Assembly (NCBI GenBank): GCA_019748395.1
Contig: JAIEPM010000020.1
Location: 1-41,049, forward strand
From: Candidatus Obscuribacterales bacterium
GTDB lineage: Bacteria > Cyanobacteriota > Vampirovibrionia > Obscuribacterales > Obscuribacteraceae
Reading direction: 5' to 3'
DNA length: 41,049 nucleotides
The notes below the pieces were generated by a model. The model was not told where the DNA came from, did no database searches, and saw only the letters and a program-made list of their open reading frames with translations. Positions 16,189 to 24,477 of the stretch are shown here, piece after piece (position 1 is the first letter of the stretch; every line of letters begins with the position of its first letter). The position numbers and the translations under genes were made by a program.

Positions 16189-16737
16189 ATGGTTTCTTCG
16201 TTTTTTGAAAAAATGATTACGAGAGCAGAGCAGGGCTTAAAAGCTTTGATCTTGCTCCTGAGCTTTGCGTTTGCAGGAAGCGCCTCTTTTGCACAGGACC
16301 TACAAAGTCTTCAGGATGCCTATCAGAAGGCTCCCGGGAATAAAACTCTTGTGAAACAATACGGGCTGGCTTTGCTTGCCGCAGGCAAAAATGACGAGTC
16401 TTCTAAAATTTTTGAAAGCGCAGCCGATGCCAATGTTGCCGATGCTGAACTGCGATTTTTATACGGCGAAACTTTATTTCGCCTGCGCAAATACCCTGAA
16501 GCTTCCATTGAGCTCAAACGTGCTTATAAACTGGATTCAAGCAATGCTTCCTATGCGGTTAGAGCCGGAGAATCCCTGCTGGCGGCAAAGCGCTTTGATG
16601 ACTTAAATGAGCTGGTCAACACTGCTTTGCAAAAAAATCCCGACAGCGTCAGTAAAATTACGCTGGAATGGCTGCAAAAACAGGCACTTGATCGTGATAA
16701 GAGCAAATTACCGGCAGCTATACTAGGACCGTCCTGA
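16189..16737 (+). CDS. Exported TPR protein, first gene of the Tad-like cluster
   Basis: The 182-residue protein has a signal peptide (about 1-35, ending ASFAQD) and at least three TPR-like helix pairs (KTLVKQYGLALLAAGKNDES, AELRFLYGETLFRLRKYPEA, ASYAVRAGESLLAAKRFDDL). It resembles the small TPR accessory proteins (TadD type) that support Tad pilus assembly, although TadD is usually a lipoprotein and no lipobox is evident here. ATG at 16189 was used; AGGCAGG lies upstream, and an ATG at 16213 is possible. Its stop overlaps the next start by one base (TGATG), indicating co-translation with the TadE-like gene. Location is periplasmic or extracytoplasmic. Confidence 0.8.
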   Translation: MVSSFFEKMITRAEQGLKALILLLSFAFAGSASFAQDLQSLQDAYQKAPGNKTLVKQYGLALLAAGKNDESSKIFESAADANVADAELRFLYGETLFRLRKYPEASIELKRAYKLDSSNASYAVRAGESLLAAKRFDDLNELVNTALQKNPDSVSKITLEWLQKQALDRDKSKLPAAILGPS

Positions 16738-17258
16738 TGCGTTTTAGAGCAAAGAAAGGAGCTAAGCTCGTTGAGTTGCCAGTGATAATCTGGGTTGTTT
16801 TTATCGTATTTTTATTTCCTCTTATTGATTTTTGCAGTCTTGGCATTGGAGCAATTTTTCTTTTTAATGCTTGCAGTCAAGCTTGTCTTGCAGCCTCTAA
16901 AGCTAGAGCGTACGAAAGCAGCAGCACCGGCTATCCGTCAGCTCAAGCTACTGCACTGGCTTCGGCACAGGCAGCTTGCGCGGCCTGGCGAGGAATCAAT
17001 CTCAATTCGGCAAGAACCAAAATTATAACGACAAGAATATCCGACCAACGCCAGAGCAGCCAACTAGGCAAATTAAGTTCTCCGCCTGATACAACTTCAA
17101 ATACCTATCAAATTGAGCTTACTGTAAATGCGGACATAGACCCTCTCATAAAACTTGAGTTCCCCCTACTGGGACAGATACAGGGAATTTCTGCACCGCT
17201 CAATTTATCGGTAACCCAGAGAAACTATTTTGAAAACTCTCAGGGGCTCAGTCGCTGA
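16737..17258 (+). CDS. TadE-like pseudopilin
   Basis: The 173-residue protein has a short basic leader (RFRAKKGAKLVELPV) followed by a membrane helix (about 15-37) and an exported domain of about 130 residues. The G-x3-VE pattern just before the hydrophobic stretch is typical of TadE/TadF pseudopilins processed by a prepilin peptidase. The exported part begins with a helix rich in small residues and contains Cys residues (FNACSQACLAASKARAYE, AQAACAAW) that could pair. Overlapping starts and stops (TGATG on both sides) place it between the TPR gene and the vWA TadG-like gene. It is probably a minor subunit of a surface filament or complex. Confidence 0.75.
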   Translation: MRFRAKKGAKLVELPVIIWVVFIVFLFPLIDFCSLGIGAIFLFNACSQACLAASKARAYESSSTGYPSAQATALASAQAACAAWRGINLNSARTKIITTRISDQRQSSQLGKLSSPPDTTSNTYQIELTVNADIDPLIKLEFPLLGQIQGISAPLNLSVTQRNYFENSQGLSR

Positions 17259-19054
17259 TGAATTTAAAGCAAAGTAGAAAACAATCCGGAATTTCAGTGA
17301 TTTTGCTTGTCACCGGAATCGCCATTATTGTTTTGCCGATTATCGCCATATTCTCATTTGAAATTGGTCGCGCAAATCTCGGTACTCAGCAATTGAAGAA
17401 CGCGGCCGACTCTGCTGCTCTTGGTGCGGTTGCCACCATGGCCAGTAATGATAATCCGGATCTGGCTCAAGCGCAGACTAATGCCAAGCAGGTTGCTTTG
17501 AATTTGTTCAAGCAGAATTCGATACTGGGCAATCAACTGAGCGACTCGGTGCTGGGCTCAAGCAGAAACCCGGCAGCACTGCACGGTGAAGTGCAGGTGC
17601 AGTTCCTCGATCCAAATACACTGAGAGTGGTGCCGGACGGCGATCCTAACGGCAAGATAGTCCGGCTTACAGCTTCCTATGGAATGGAACCGGCTTTTGG
17701 AAGGTACCTTGGCATAAACAGGCAAGTGTTACTGGCATCTTCAAATGGTGCTGTGCCTCAGCTTGATGTTGTGATCTGTTTTGACATTTCTGGGTCAATA
17801 GACGATCAAACAAGAGTCACAGTTTTGAAAAGGCAATGGGACAAAAATATTGCTCCGCTTGCCTTGCCCGCTGGCTCTCCGAATGGCTCTATTGTATATA
17901 AAACGCCGAGTTCACCGAAAAGTTCCGGCAAAATATTTGATCTTGTTTCAGCGCCACCATCAGGAACAGGTTTAAATGGTTATGGTTTGCAAAATTTGCA
18001 ATCAGCGGATACCTCATACTCCGGATTGGTCTTTTCTGAAAAATACGCCAAGGATACCCGTTCCTTAGGTCTTCGCAGCGGCGGCGTTGTTCCAGAAGGG
18101 GGACGTGCTCCCGGTAATTTCTATGGAGCGCCAAGTCTTGATTCGAATTCTCTGATTTTTACAGATATGGTTGTAAATCTGGATGGCAAAGACGTATTTG
18201 CAGGTTATACAAGCAGCGACGGCTTCAACTTCCCGGATCTTGCCACTCTGGTGGAAGCTTCTCGTGGAAATCTTGAAAGCGATGCTCTCAAAGCCAGCAG
18301 CAAGGCTGATACTGTCTGTACAGTAGCTGCAAAAAGCGGCTATCAGGCTGCCTATAACGCGGCGGCCCTGCATGCATTGCAGCCGCTGCAAGATGCTAAG
18401 GACGCTACGGACCTCTTTTGCCGGATCTTGCACAACGATACTGATGCGCATTTTGGGCTTGTAACTTTCGATGGTGGAGTCGGCTCTAATGCAAGCTCTA
18501 CCGAATCGCATCGAACAATCGACGATGGAGTTCCCTACGGTGAAAGCAAGGCACAGCCTTTTCCGCTCGTGCCGCTTGATGCCGCCACGGGGGTTGATCA
18601 TTATCTTGATGTGAAAAATGCTCTGCCCAATTGTGTGGCAAAAGGCAGCACCAATATCGGACTTGCTGTCAAGACCGCTGTTGATCAACTTAACGCTCAT
18701 GCCCGCACAAACGCAGTCAAAGCCATCATTCTTTTCACCGACGGTCAGCCGACTGCTCATGGACCTCTGGACAACGACAATTTTCAAAATGCACGCAAAG
18801 CTGCGGTTTTAGCTAAGAATGCCGGTATACCGGTTTATACGATCGGACTTGCCACAAACCCGCAAATAGCCGTTAAAGAAGATGAGATATTGAACGACCG
18901 CAATTCCGACCCTGAAACGGGCGGCATAGCTGCAATTTCCGGACAGGGAGCGCTTTATTATTTGGTTAACGACAGCAGTCAATTGCGTGATGCTTTTAGA
19001 AAAATTGCAAGACATCTGGTGCAGTTGGTTCAAGACCAGGTGAACGAGTCATGA
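17258..19054 (+). CDS. TadG-like protein with a vWA domain carrying a long insertion
   Basis: The 598-residue protein opens with a TadG-like module (about 9-62): a membrane helix after QSRKQSG, then FEIGRANLGTQQLKNAADSA, the hallmark of the Flp-assembly TadG N-terminal family. Next comes a linker domain, then a vWA domain starting at about 168. Its metal site is complete: Asp176-x-Ser-Gly-Ser180 (DISGS), Thr465 (GSTNIG) and Asp495 (FTDGQ). About 175 residues (about 184-360), Gly/Ser-rich with many aromatics, separate the first strand from the rest of the vWA fold. TadG proteins are envelope-anchored and linked to Tad pilus stability or adhesion. It overlaps its neighbours by one and four bases, so stoichiometric expression is likely. 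Confidence 0.85.
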   Translation: MNLKQSRKQSGISVILLVTGIAIIVLPIIAIFSFEIGRANLGTQQLKNAADSAALGAVATMASNDNPDLAQAQTNAKQVALNLFKQNSILGNQLSDSVLGSSRNPAALHGEVQVQFLDPNTLRVVPDGDPNGKIVRLTASYGMEPAFGRYLGINRQVLLASSNGAVPQLDVVICFDISGSIDDQTRVTVLKRQWDKNIAPLALPAGSPNGSIVYKTPSSPKSSGKIFDLVSAPPSGTGLNGYGLQNLQSADTSYSGLVFSEKYAKDTRSLGLRSGGVVPEGGRAPGNFYGAPSLDSNSLIFTDMVVNLDGKDVFAGYTSSDGFNFPDLATLVEASRGNLESDALKASSKADTVCTVAAKSGYQAAYNAAALHALQPLQDAKDATDLFCRILHNDTDAHFGLVTFDGGVGSNASSTESHRTIDDGVPYGESKAQPFPLVPLDAATGVDHYLDVKNALPNCVAKGSTNIGLAVKTAVDQLNAHARTNAVKAIILFTDGQPTAHGPLDNDNFQNARKAAVLAKNAGIPVYTIGLATNPQIAVKEDEILNDRNSDPETGGIAAISGQGALYYLVNDSSQLRDAFRKIARHLVQLVQDQVNES

Positions 19055-19545
19055 GCGATATTTTTCAAGCCGATAAAAACTATTTGCGGAGCAGAAATTC
19101 ATGCTCCGGCAGTGTGCTTGTAGAGCTTGCCTGCAGCTCGGTTTTCGTTGTCATATTTGCCATTTTTGCAGTATACATGTCATTGCTGCTTATTTGCGCT
19201 CATATTACAGATCGAGCTTGTCGTGACGCGGCCAGAGCTGCAGGCCAGGCCAGGAGCCAGTCAGCGTCGATAAGCGACCAGGAGCAAGCTTCGGCTGTGG
19301 CTACAAGTATTCTCAAGGCATATGCAAGTGCAAATCCATTTATGACTGCGCCGACTTTGCAGAATCTTGTTTATGAAGACTTCGGCGGAAGTCCGCCCAG
19401 TGATACCAGTCCTTATGTAACCGTAACAGTTGTTTCTAGTGCCAGGCTTCCTTTTGCACCGGTGACTTTGTTCGGCAATATTTACGGTAGCGATCAATAC
19501 ACATTCAGCCAGACTTATACATTTCCAATCATCAACACCAGATGA
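19051..19545 (+). CDS. Second TadE-like pseudopilin
   Basis: The 164-residue protein has a 27-residue polar leader, then CSGSVLVELACSSVFVVIFA, with the G-S-x-LVE motif before a membrane helix (about 29-50) that marks TadE-family pseudopilins. The exported region begins with a helix (HITDRACRDAARAAGQARSQ) and continues with beta-type sequence (YVTVTVVSSARLPFAPVTLF) like other TadE proteins. The start overlaps the vWA gene stop by four bases (ATGA). It differs clearly from the first TadE-like protein, so the cluster supplies two distinct minor subunits plus TadG, as in TadE/F/G sets. Confidence 0.8.
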   Translation: MSDIFQADKNYLRSRNSCSGSVLVELACSSVFVVIFAIFAVYMSLLLICAHITDRACRDAARAAGQARSQSASISDQEQASAVATSILKAYASANPFMTAPTLQNLVYEDFGGSPPSDTSPYVTVTVVSSARLPFAPVTLFGNIYGSDQYTFSQTYTFPIINTR

Positions 19546-19563
19546 CCAGAGCTTGCTTAATCG

Positions 19564-22383
19564 ATGAATCTCAAGATACTTACATCAGGATTAATTTCGA
19601 GTGACTACGGCATCCGGCCGGCTCTCATGTGTGCTACGCGAAAAGATCTGTCTCAACATTCAGTGGTTCGCATCGTTTCAAATACGGTCTCCGGGTGGAT
19701 TGGCATAGCCTATGGTCATTTAATTACAGGTGCAAAATGTCAAAGCAGTGAGCAAACGCTGAGCGGACTCGAGGCTCTGGCTGTGTTTTTGAAGCTTGAT
19801 TCCGGGGCTTTTGATTTGATCCAGATGGATCGGAGGTTGCTGGGCGATGAACTCGCGCAGGCTCTGGGTGTCAGTATCAGCGTTTTGCTTGAAAAATTCG
19901 AGACGGCTTCCGATAAACCTGTTATGGAGCTTTTGCAGCTTTGCAGGCAAGGTGATGACGCTATTAATATCTTGCTTTCTACGCAGCCTGCTTTGCCTGC
20001 TTCAAGTACCGGAATCTTGAATGAATCGGATTCAGATGCGGATGCCGATTCGGATGCCGATTCGGATGCCGATTCAGATGCCGATTCAGATGCCGATGAC
20101 TGGGACCTCGGTGGAAACGGTGAATTGTCGACTTCTGGAACTTCGCAGCTGAAACTATTGCCGGAAAAACTAAGATCTACGGATTTTGTTTTGCTCAGCA
20201 ATAATGAAGCTTCAATTCCAGATGATGAGTATTCAGCTTTAAATATGCCGGCCAGATTTACAGACGAACACGGTCAAGCAGTTGAGGCTTTTAAAGCTTT
20301 TGAAGATTTTGAAGCACATGAGCAAAGCAACACTGAGTTAGGAGCTCAAGAAAGCTCTGCCGAAGCCGATTTGAGTGCCTGCAATCGTTTTGTTATAGTT
20401 ACTGATGCAAGCCCACAGTCGCCGCGCCGCAGAGATCCACTTGGGGAAGAATTGCGCGCAGAACTCCATGACTTTGTAAAGTTGAAGTTTGGATTAGACG
20501 GAAAAGAATTTTTCGAAGAACTTGATATTGAAGATTCAAATGATTATCAGGCTTCACTGGTTTTAAAAGACCTGGAAAAAAGTATTGCTAAAGCTCGTCT
20601 GGAAGACCCTGAATTTCGCAATATTTTGCCTGTTCTGGTCGATTCTCTGAAAAAGGAAGTTAGTATCGGCAAAGTCGCTGAGCAAGAAGAGAAATCCGAA
20701 GAGTCTGCTGCTTCGAAGCTGGCAAACGTTTCCTGGATTAGAAGCTCCGGAACATTCCAATCCATTCCCAAGATCAAATTGGGAGAAACTCTTTCATCGG
20801 AGGAAGATCCCGAATCCGGTCGCAATGTTTACACCGAACAAGTGCGCAAGAGCACAGAGGTGGATGCCCGAGAGTTTATAAAAGCCGGTGATGAAGATGC
20901 AAATCTTGAGCTGAGCATTTTGAAGCAGGCACGTATTCGTCAGTTGATTGTTTTTTCGTCCAGCCTCTGTATCGTTATTTCCGGTTTTATTCTGATTTTG
21001 TTCTATGCCCAGAGACAATCTGCCATGCAACAAGCCTCCGACAAACTTGTGGCAGGTGACCTTAAGGCTGCCCGGGAAGATTTTGAAAATATCCTCAAAA
21101 AAAATCCTCGAAACCTGGAGGCCTATCTTGGGCATGCTCTTTCGATTCCGACCGACTACAGAGCGCAAATAGCCGACTATGAACATGCACTGGCTTTGAG
21201 CCCTCGAAATTTTTCAGTGGCTTTCGATCTGGCAAGGGCACATTTTGAATTGAAGGAATACCAAAAGGCTCTGAACTATGCCGACTTGGCATTAACGATT
21301 GAGAGTAAAAGTGCTGCCGCCATGAAGTTAAAGGCAGAAGCGCTATTCAGGATGGCCGAATATAAGGAAGCAGTTGCTGTTCTAAAAGCTGCGCTCGCAC
21401 TTAAATCTCCCAATAATGCCGAGTTCTACTATCTCATTTCCAAATGCTACGGCAAGCTGAATGAAGAGAAGGCGCAGGAGTCTTACCTGGCTGAAGCCCT
21501 TGAAGCTGAACCTGCCAATTCAGCATTTTTGAAAGAGAAGGCGCTTTTAGGTCTGGCGCATGAAAAACCGGAGCAGTCACGAAAAGAACTTGAGCGAGCG
21601 CTTTCAGTCAATCCGGGGGATGGTGAATTACACTATCAGCTTGCCCTGGTTTATCTAAAGCAAAAGCAGCCGGATCGGGCTATTTCTGAATTGAGCAATG
21701 CTATCGAACATGCTTATGCAAATGCTGAAAGTCTTGGACTGCGCGGCCGGCTTTATTTCAATAAAGCTATGTATGGTGCCGCAAAAGCAGACCTTGATGA
21801 AGCGCTTTCTGAGCGACCTGACAAAAACCTGCAGAAATATCTTGATCAGACTGAAAAGCAGATTCAAGCTGCTAAAGAGCGCGCTGGGACACGCAAGTTG
21901 TCATCGCCTGAACTTGATGATCTTGCATCGGTAAATCTTGAAGGTGATTATCTTGGCAAAGCATATGAGCTGATTGGCAGTGGGCGAAATCAGACTGCAG
22001 CTCGAATATTGAGAGCTGCGCTTAGATTAAATCCCAATGATTTGAAAGCTCGTCGTTATCTGGCTAATGCGCTTTATAATCTTTCCGATTATGCAGAAGC
22101 GTCATCCCAGTTTGCATATCTTGCCTCACAGCAGAATCTCAGCCTGCCCGAACAGCTCTTGTACGGAAAAGCACTTGTAAAATCCAATAGACTGGAACAG
22201 GCTATAAAAGTTCTGGAAAATCTTGTAAGTGAGCAGCCAAGGCTGGCAAAAGCCAGAATTGAATTGATCAAAGCTTATTTACTGGCAGGCTTCAGCGAAC
22301 ATGCCAGAGAACAGTGCCAGGAAGGCATGAACGAGGCAAATAATCAGAGTGAGTACAGTGAATTTAAGTCTCTAATGCCTTAA
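19564..22383 (+). CDS. Large membrane TPR protein with N-terminal PATAN/DUF4388-like domain
   Basis: The 939-residue protein has three parts. Residues about 30-150 resemble DUF4388/PATAN domains (SGWIGIAYGHLITGAKCQS, then GLEALAVFLKLDSGAFDLIQ), found in regulators of motility and surface behaviour. An acidic, low-complexity region follows (about 155-455) with an Asp-Ala-Asp-Ser repeat. One membrane helix lies at about 460-481 (LIVFSSSLCIVISGFILILF). Residues about 485-935 are a long TPR array (KNPRNLEAYLGHAL, SPRNFSVAFDLARAHFELKE, NPGDGELHYQLALVYLKQKQ). By the positive-inside rule the array is probably outside, so the protein may link cytoplasmic signalling to an envelope scaffold. It starts 18 bases after the TadE-like gene and is the last gene of the cluster. 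Confidence 0.8.
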   Translation: MNLKILTSGLISSDYGIRPALMCATRKDLSQHSVVRIVSNTVSGWIGIAYGHLITGAKCQSSEQTLSGLEALAVFLKLDSGAFDLIQMDRRLLGDELAQALGVSISVLLEKFETASDKPVMELLQLCRQGDDAINILLSTQPALPASSTGILNESDSDADADSDADSDADSDADSDADDWDLGGNGELSTSGTSQLKLLPEKLRSTDFVLLSNNEASIPDDEYSALNMPARFTDEHGQAVEAFKAFEDFEAHEQSNTELGAQESSAEADLSACNRFVIVTDASPQSPRRRDPLGEELRAELHDFVKLKFGLDGKEFFEELDIEDSNDYQASLVLKDLEKSIAKARLEDPEFRNILPVLVDSLKKEVSIGKVAEQEEKSEESAASKLANVSWIRSSGTFQSIPKIKLGETLSSEEDPESGRNVYTEQVRKSTEVDAREFIKAGDEDANLELSILKQARIRQLIVFSSSLCIVISGFILILFYAQRQSAMQQASDKLVAGDLKAAREDFENILKKNPRNLEAYLGHALSIPTDYRAQIADYEHALALSPRNFSVAFDLARAHFELKEYQKALNYADLALTIESKSAAAMKLKAEALFRMAEYKEAVAVLKAALALKSPNNAEFYYLISKCYGKLNEEKAQESYLAEALEAEPANSAFLKEKALLGLAHEKPEQSRKELERALSVNPGDGELHYQLALVYLKQKQPDRAISELSNAIEHAYANAESLGLRGRLYFNKAMYGAAKADLDEALSERPDKNLQKYLDQTEKQIQAAKERAGTRKLSSPELDDLASVNLEGDYLGKAYELIGSGRNQTAARILRAALRLNPNDLKARRYLANALYNLSDYAEASSQFAYLASQQNLSLPEQLLYGKALVKSNRLEQAIKVLENLVSEQPRLAKARIELIKAYLLAGFSEHAREQCQEGMNEANNQSEYSEFKSLMP
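20029..20100 (+). repeat. In-frame 12-bp minisatellite coding for Asp-Ala-Asp-Ser units
   Basis: Six 12-base units based on GATGCCGATTCG run head to tail. Two are identical, two differ only by the last base, and the end units are more diverged. Because the unit is a multiple of three, copy-number change keeps the frame and only alters the length of the acidic linker (residues about 155-180) between the PATAN-like domain and the membrane helix. Near-identity of the central copies suggests recent expansion. Confidence 0.9.
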
Positions 22384-22525
22384 AGCGCAAAGACTGAACG
22401 GCTTTCTTGCATTTTTGCACAGTCACCCCGGGGCGAATTAAAGATAACTTATAAATGGGGTTAATCAAGGCGCCGTGCTTGCGGCAGCTTTTATCGGTAT
22501 GCGTTTACTTGAGGGCAGGATAAGT

Positions 22526-23290
22526 ATGGGCATTAAAGCAGATGAGCCTGAGAGTCCAAAAACGGAGTCTCACGAGAAGGGCGAGAATTTTAGTCGAATT
22601 GTTTTTGAGAGCTCGAATTTACTTAGCAGCAAAAAAACTGAGTTTTCCGATCAATTACAGCTTTCAAATAAGAGCAAGGATGCACTTCCGAGTCTTACTG
22701 TGAGCGGACCGCAAGGACAGGTAATTAGCAAAGAACATAAAGTTAAAGAGGGTGACAGTCTCTGGAAAATTTCCGAACAGCATCTGAAAGCTAATAAGGA
22801 AACTGCCAATCCGCCTGCGATTCAAAAAATGCTGGATGAGATCGTGAAAGCAAACAAAGATCGTTTTCCGCAACTGGAAAAAGATCCCGGACGCCTCAGT
22901 AATGGCTGGAATTTGATTTTACCTAAGTCTGAAGCCGAGAATTCAAATACAAAAACTGAGCGGCAAAAGACTAAGCAAATCCAGGAGAAAACAGAGTCAG
23001 AACTGCAAAAAACAACAGCATCCTGGTATCACGAGGGGCGAAAAACAGCCAACGGTGAACGTTATAGACCTGACGGACTCACTGCTGCTCATAAAACTCT
23101 GCCATTCGGCACCATGCTTGAAGTCAAAAATCTGGAAAACAACAAGACTGTGGTTGTGCGCGTAAATGACCGTGGTCCTTACATTCGCGGACGCGGAATC
23201 GATATGTCCCGTGGAGCCGCCAGAGAACTGGGTATGCTGGATTCAGGTGTGGCTCCGGTCGAATACAGAATTCTAAATCGAAAATCTTAA
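22526..23290 (+). CDS. LysM and RlpA-like (double-psi beta-barrel) protein
   Basis: Residues about 73-133 form a LysM-type glycan-binding unit ([14 protein letters not shown], later NGWNLILP). Residues about 165-250 form an RlpA-like double-psi beta-barrel ([48 protein letters not shown]), which keeps the Asp of the VNDRGP and GIDMS motifs associated with glycan-strand cleavage in RlpA. A cell-wall remodelling role is likely. I chose ATG 22526 (AGGA five bases upstream; 254 residues). An in-frame GTG at 22475 would add 17 residues. Neither version has a signal peptide or lipobox, which is odd for this family and leaves its export route open. Confidence 0.85.
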   Translation: MGIKADEPESPKTESHEKGENFSRIVFESSNLLSSKKTEFSDQLQLSNKSKDALPSLTVSGPQGQVISKEHKVKEGDSLWKISEQHLKANKETANPPAIQKMLDEIVKANKDRFPQLEKDPGRLSNGWNLILPKSEAENSNTKTERQKTKQIQEKTESELQKTTASWYHEGRKTANGERYRPDGLTAAHKTLPFGTMLEVKNLENNKTVVVRVNDRGPYIRGRGIDMSRGAARELGMLDSGVAPVEYRILNRKS

Positions 23291-23391
23291 GTTCGACTTC
23301 ATGCAAAGCATTAAGAATGAGCAGTTCTTTCTTGATGAGCTTAATAGTTCTGCGCTAATCTTGGCTCGATTTCCGAAGTCCAGGAGTAGAT

Positions 23392-24066
23392 ATGCGTAAA
23401 TTCAGCTCTGCACTCATGATTTTTTGCCTCTTGAGCCCGGCAGCGGCATATTCCGGGGAGGAGAAATCAGGAAGCGATAAAACTCGAGTTCTGGTCGATC
23501 AAATTATCGAGGCTGTGGAAGCCGAAAAGCTGAGCGCTGAAGAGCAGGAAGCTTTCAAGAAAAAGAACAAAGAAAGAGTTGAGCGTGTTGTCGATGCAAT
23601 CGCTGACAAAGCCAATATGAGTGCCGAAGCAAAGGCCGAACTCAAAGCTAAAATCGCTGAAAAAAGAGAACAGCACCATAGCATGCCGCCTGAAATGAAA
23701 GAGAAGCTGGAAAAGCGCTTTGATTTTAAAGGCTTCAACAAAGAGAGCAGTTACACTGTTTTGAAAGATCATTTTTCAGATACTGAACTCAAGTCTATTC
23801 TCAAATTCCTGAAATCATCCACAGGCAAGAAACTCATCAAAGAAACTCCGGACATGATTTGTGAAGTGTTTGAACTGGCTTTAGAGCGTTATGTGCCGAT
23901 TGTTATTGATCTTGTAAAAGAATTGAAAATGCCTCCCGCTTTAAATGGACCAAATGCAAATCCTGAAAAGCGCAAAGAAATGATGGAAAAGATTCGCAAA
24001 ATGCTGCAGGAGCAAATGCCAAGCCCGATGCCCCATTCTGACGCTCCGGCTAAGGACGAGACCTAA
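23392..24066 (+). CDS. Exported DUF2059-domain protein
   Basis: The 224-residue protein has a signal peptide (1-21, ending AAAYSG), a long charged helical part (about 28-100, many Lys and Glu), and a DUF2059 domain (about 115-180): YTVLKDHFSDTELKSILKFL, then SSTGKKLIKETPDMICEVFE. This F-s-d-x-EL--L--F--S--G-K-l--P pattern is highly typical of the family, whose function is unknown but which is found in exported proteins. A Met/Pro-rich tail ends the protein. Start ATG 23392 has AGGAG five bases upstream. It stands alone between the RlpA-like gene and the converging truncated hemoglobin gene (10 bases away). Confidence 0.85.
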   Translation: MRKFSSALMIFCLLSPAAAYSGEEKSGSDKTRVLVDQIIEAVEAEKLSAEEQEAFKKKNKERVERVVDAIADKANMSAEAKAELKAKIAEKREQHHSMPPEMKEKLEKRFDFKGFNKESSYTVLKDHFSDTELKSILKFLKSSTGKKLIKETPDMICEVFELALERYVPIVIDLVKELKMPPALNGPNANPEKRKEMMEKIRKMLQEQMPSPMPHSDAPAKDET

Positions 24067-24076
24067 ATTCGGCCGC

Positions 24077-24457
24077 CTAAGGCTGATTGATCATGAAAGT
24101 GGCAAAATCCTGGAAATAAAAATCAAGAGCTGCTCGAAAAGGGCTGAATTCAGTGACTTTATCGAGTGCATTGCCCATATGTTTTACCCATGCATCGCGT
24201 TCGGCTACGCCGATTTTAAATGGCATGTGCCTGGCACGCATTCGCGGATGGCCTCTTTCTTGACTGTATGTCGTTCTTCCACCGAAACGTTGCAATAGAA
24301 ACAGAGCAAGTAATTGTTTTGAGTGGCTCAGATCATCCGGATAAAGAGGACGAAGAATCGGATCTTTCTCGACCCCGGCATAAAATTCGTCAACCAGCCG
24401 AAAAAATGGCTCTTCGCTGGCGACCGATTGGTAAATGTTTGCGACTGGATCTTCCAT
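24077..24457 (-). CDS. glbO: Group II truncated hemoglobin
   Basis: The 126-residue product is a 2-on-2 globin of the trHbO group: LVDEFYAGVEKDPILRPLYP, LFLLQRFGGRTTYSQERGHP, and RMRARHMPFKIGVAERDAWV. Proximal heme ligand is His77, the group-II Trp at G8 is Trp90, and Tyr26 is at the distal B10 position. Proteins of this group bind O2 tightly and are proposed to act in redox or NO/peroxide chemistry rather than transport. ATG 24457 is used; the TTG two codons earlier is unlikely. No SD is visible, but the gene lies 20 bases behind the upstream TIG-like gene, suggesting coupled expression. The operon link to exported proteins is unexplained. Confidence 0.92.
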   Translation of the reverse strand: MEDPVANIYQSVASEEPFFRLVDEFYAGVEKDPILRPLYPDDLSHSKQLLALFLLQRFGGRTTYSQERGHPRMRARHMPFKIGVAERDAWVKHMGNALDKVTEFSPFRAALDFYFQDFATFMINQP

Positions 24458-24477
24458 GGGCAAATTTTAGCATGCAG

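Noticed and set aside
18065-18787. 240-codon open frame on the minus strand inside the TadG-like gene
   Set aside because: It lies opposite a gene with clear TadG and vWA motifs; its own translation has no recognisable domain and reads like antisense sequence.
20029-20100. Possible CRISPR-like array
   Set aside because: The units are only 12 bases long, contiguous without spacers, and lie in frame inside a coding region.
19740-20201. 153-codon minus-strand frame with Ser-Ala-Ser-Glu repeats
   Set aside because: It is the antisense reading of the 12-bp minisatellite in the plus-strand TPR gene; the repeat explains both its length and its composition.
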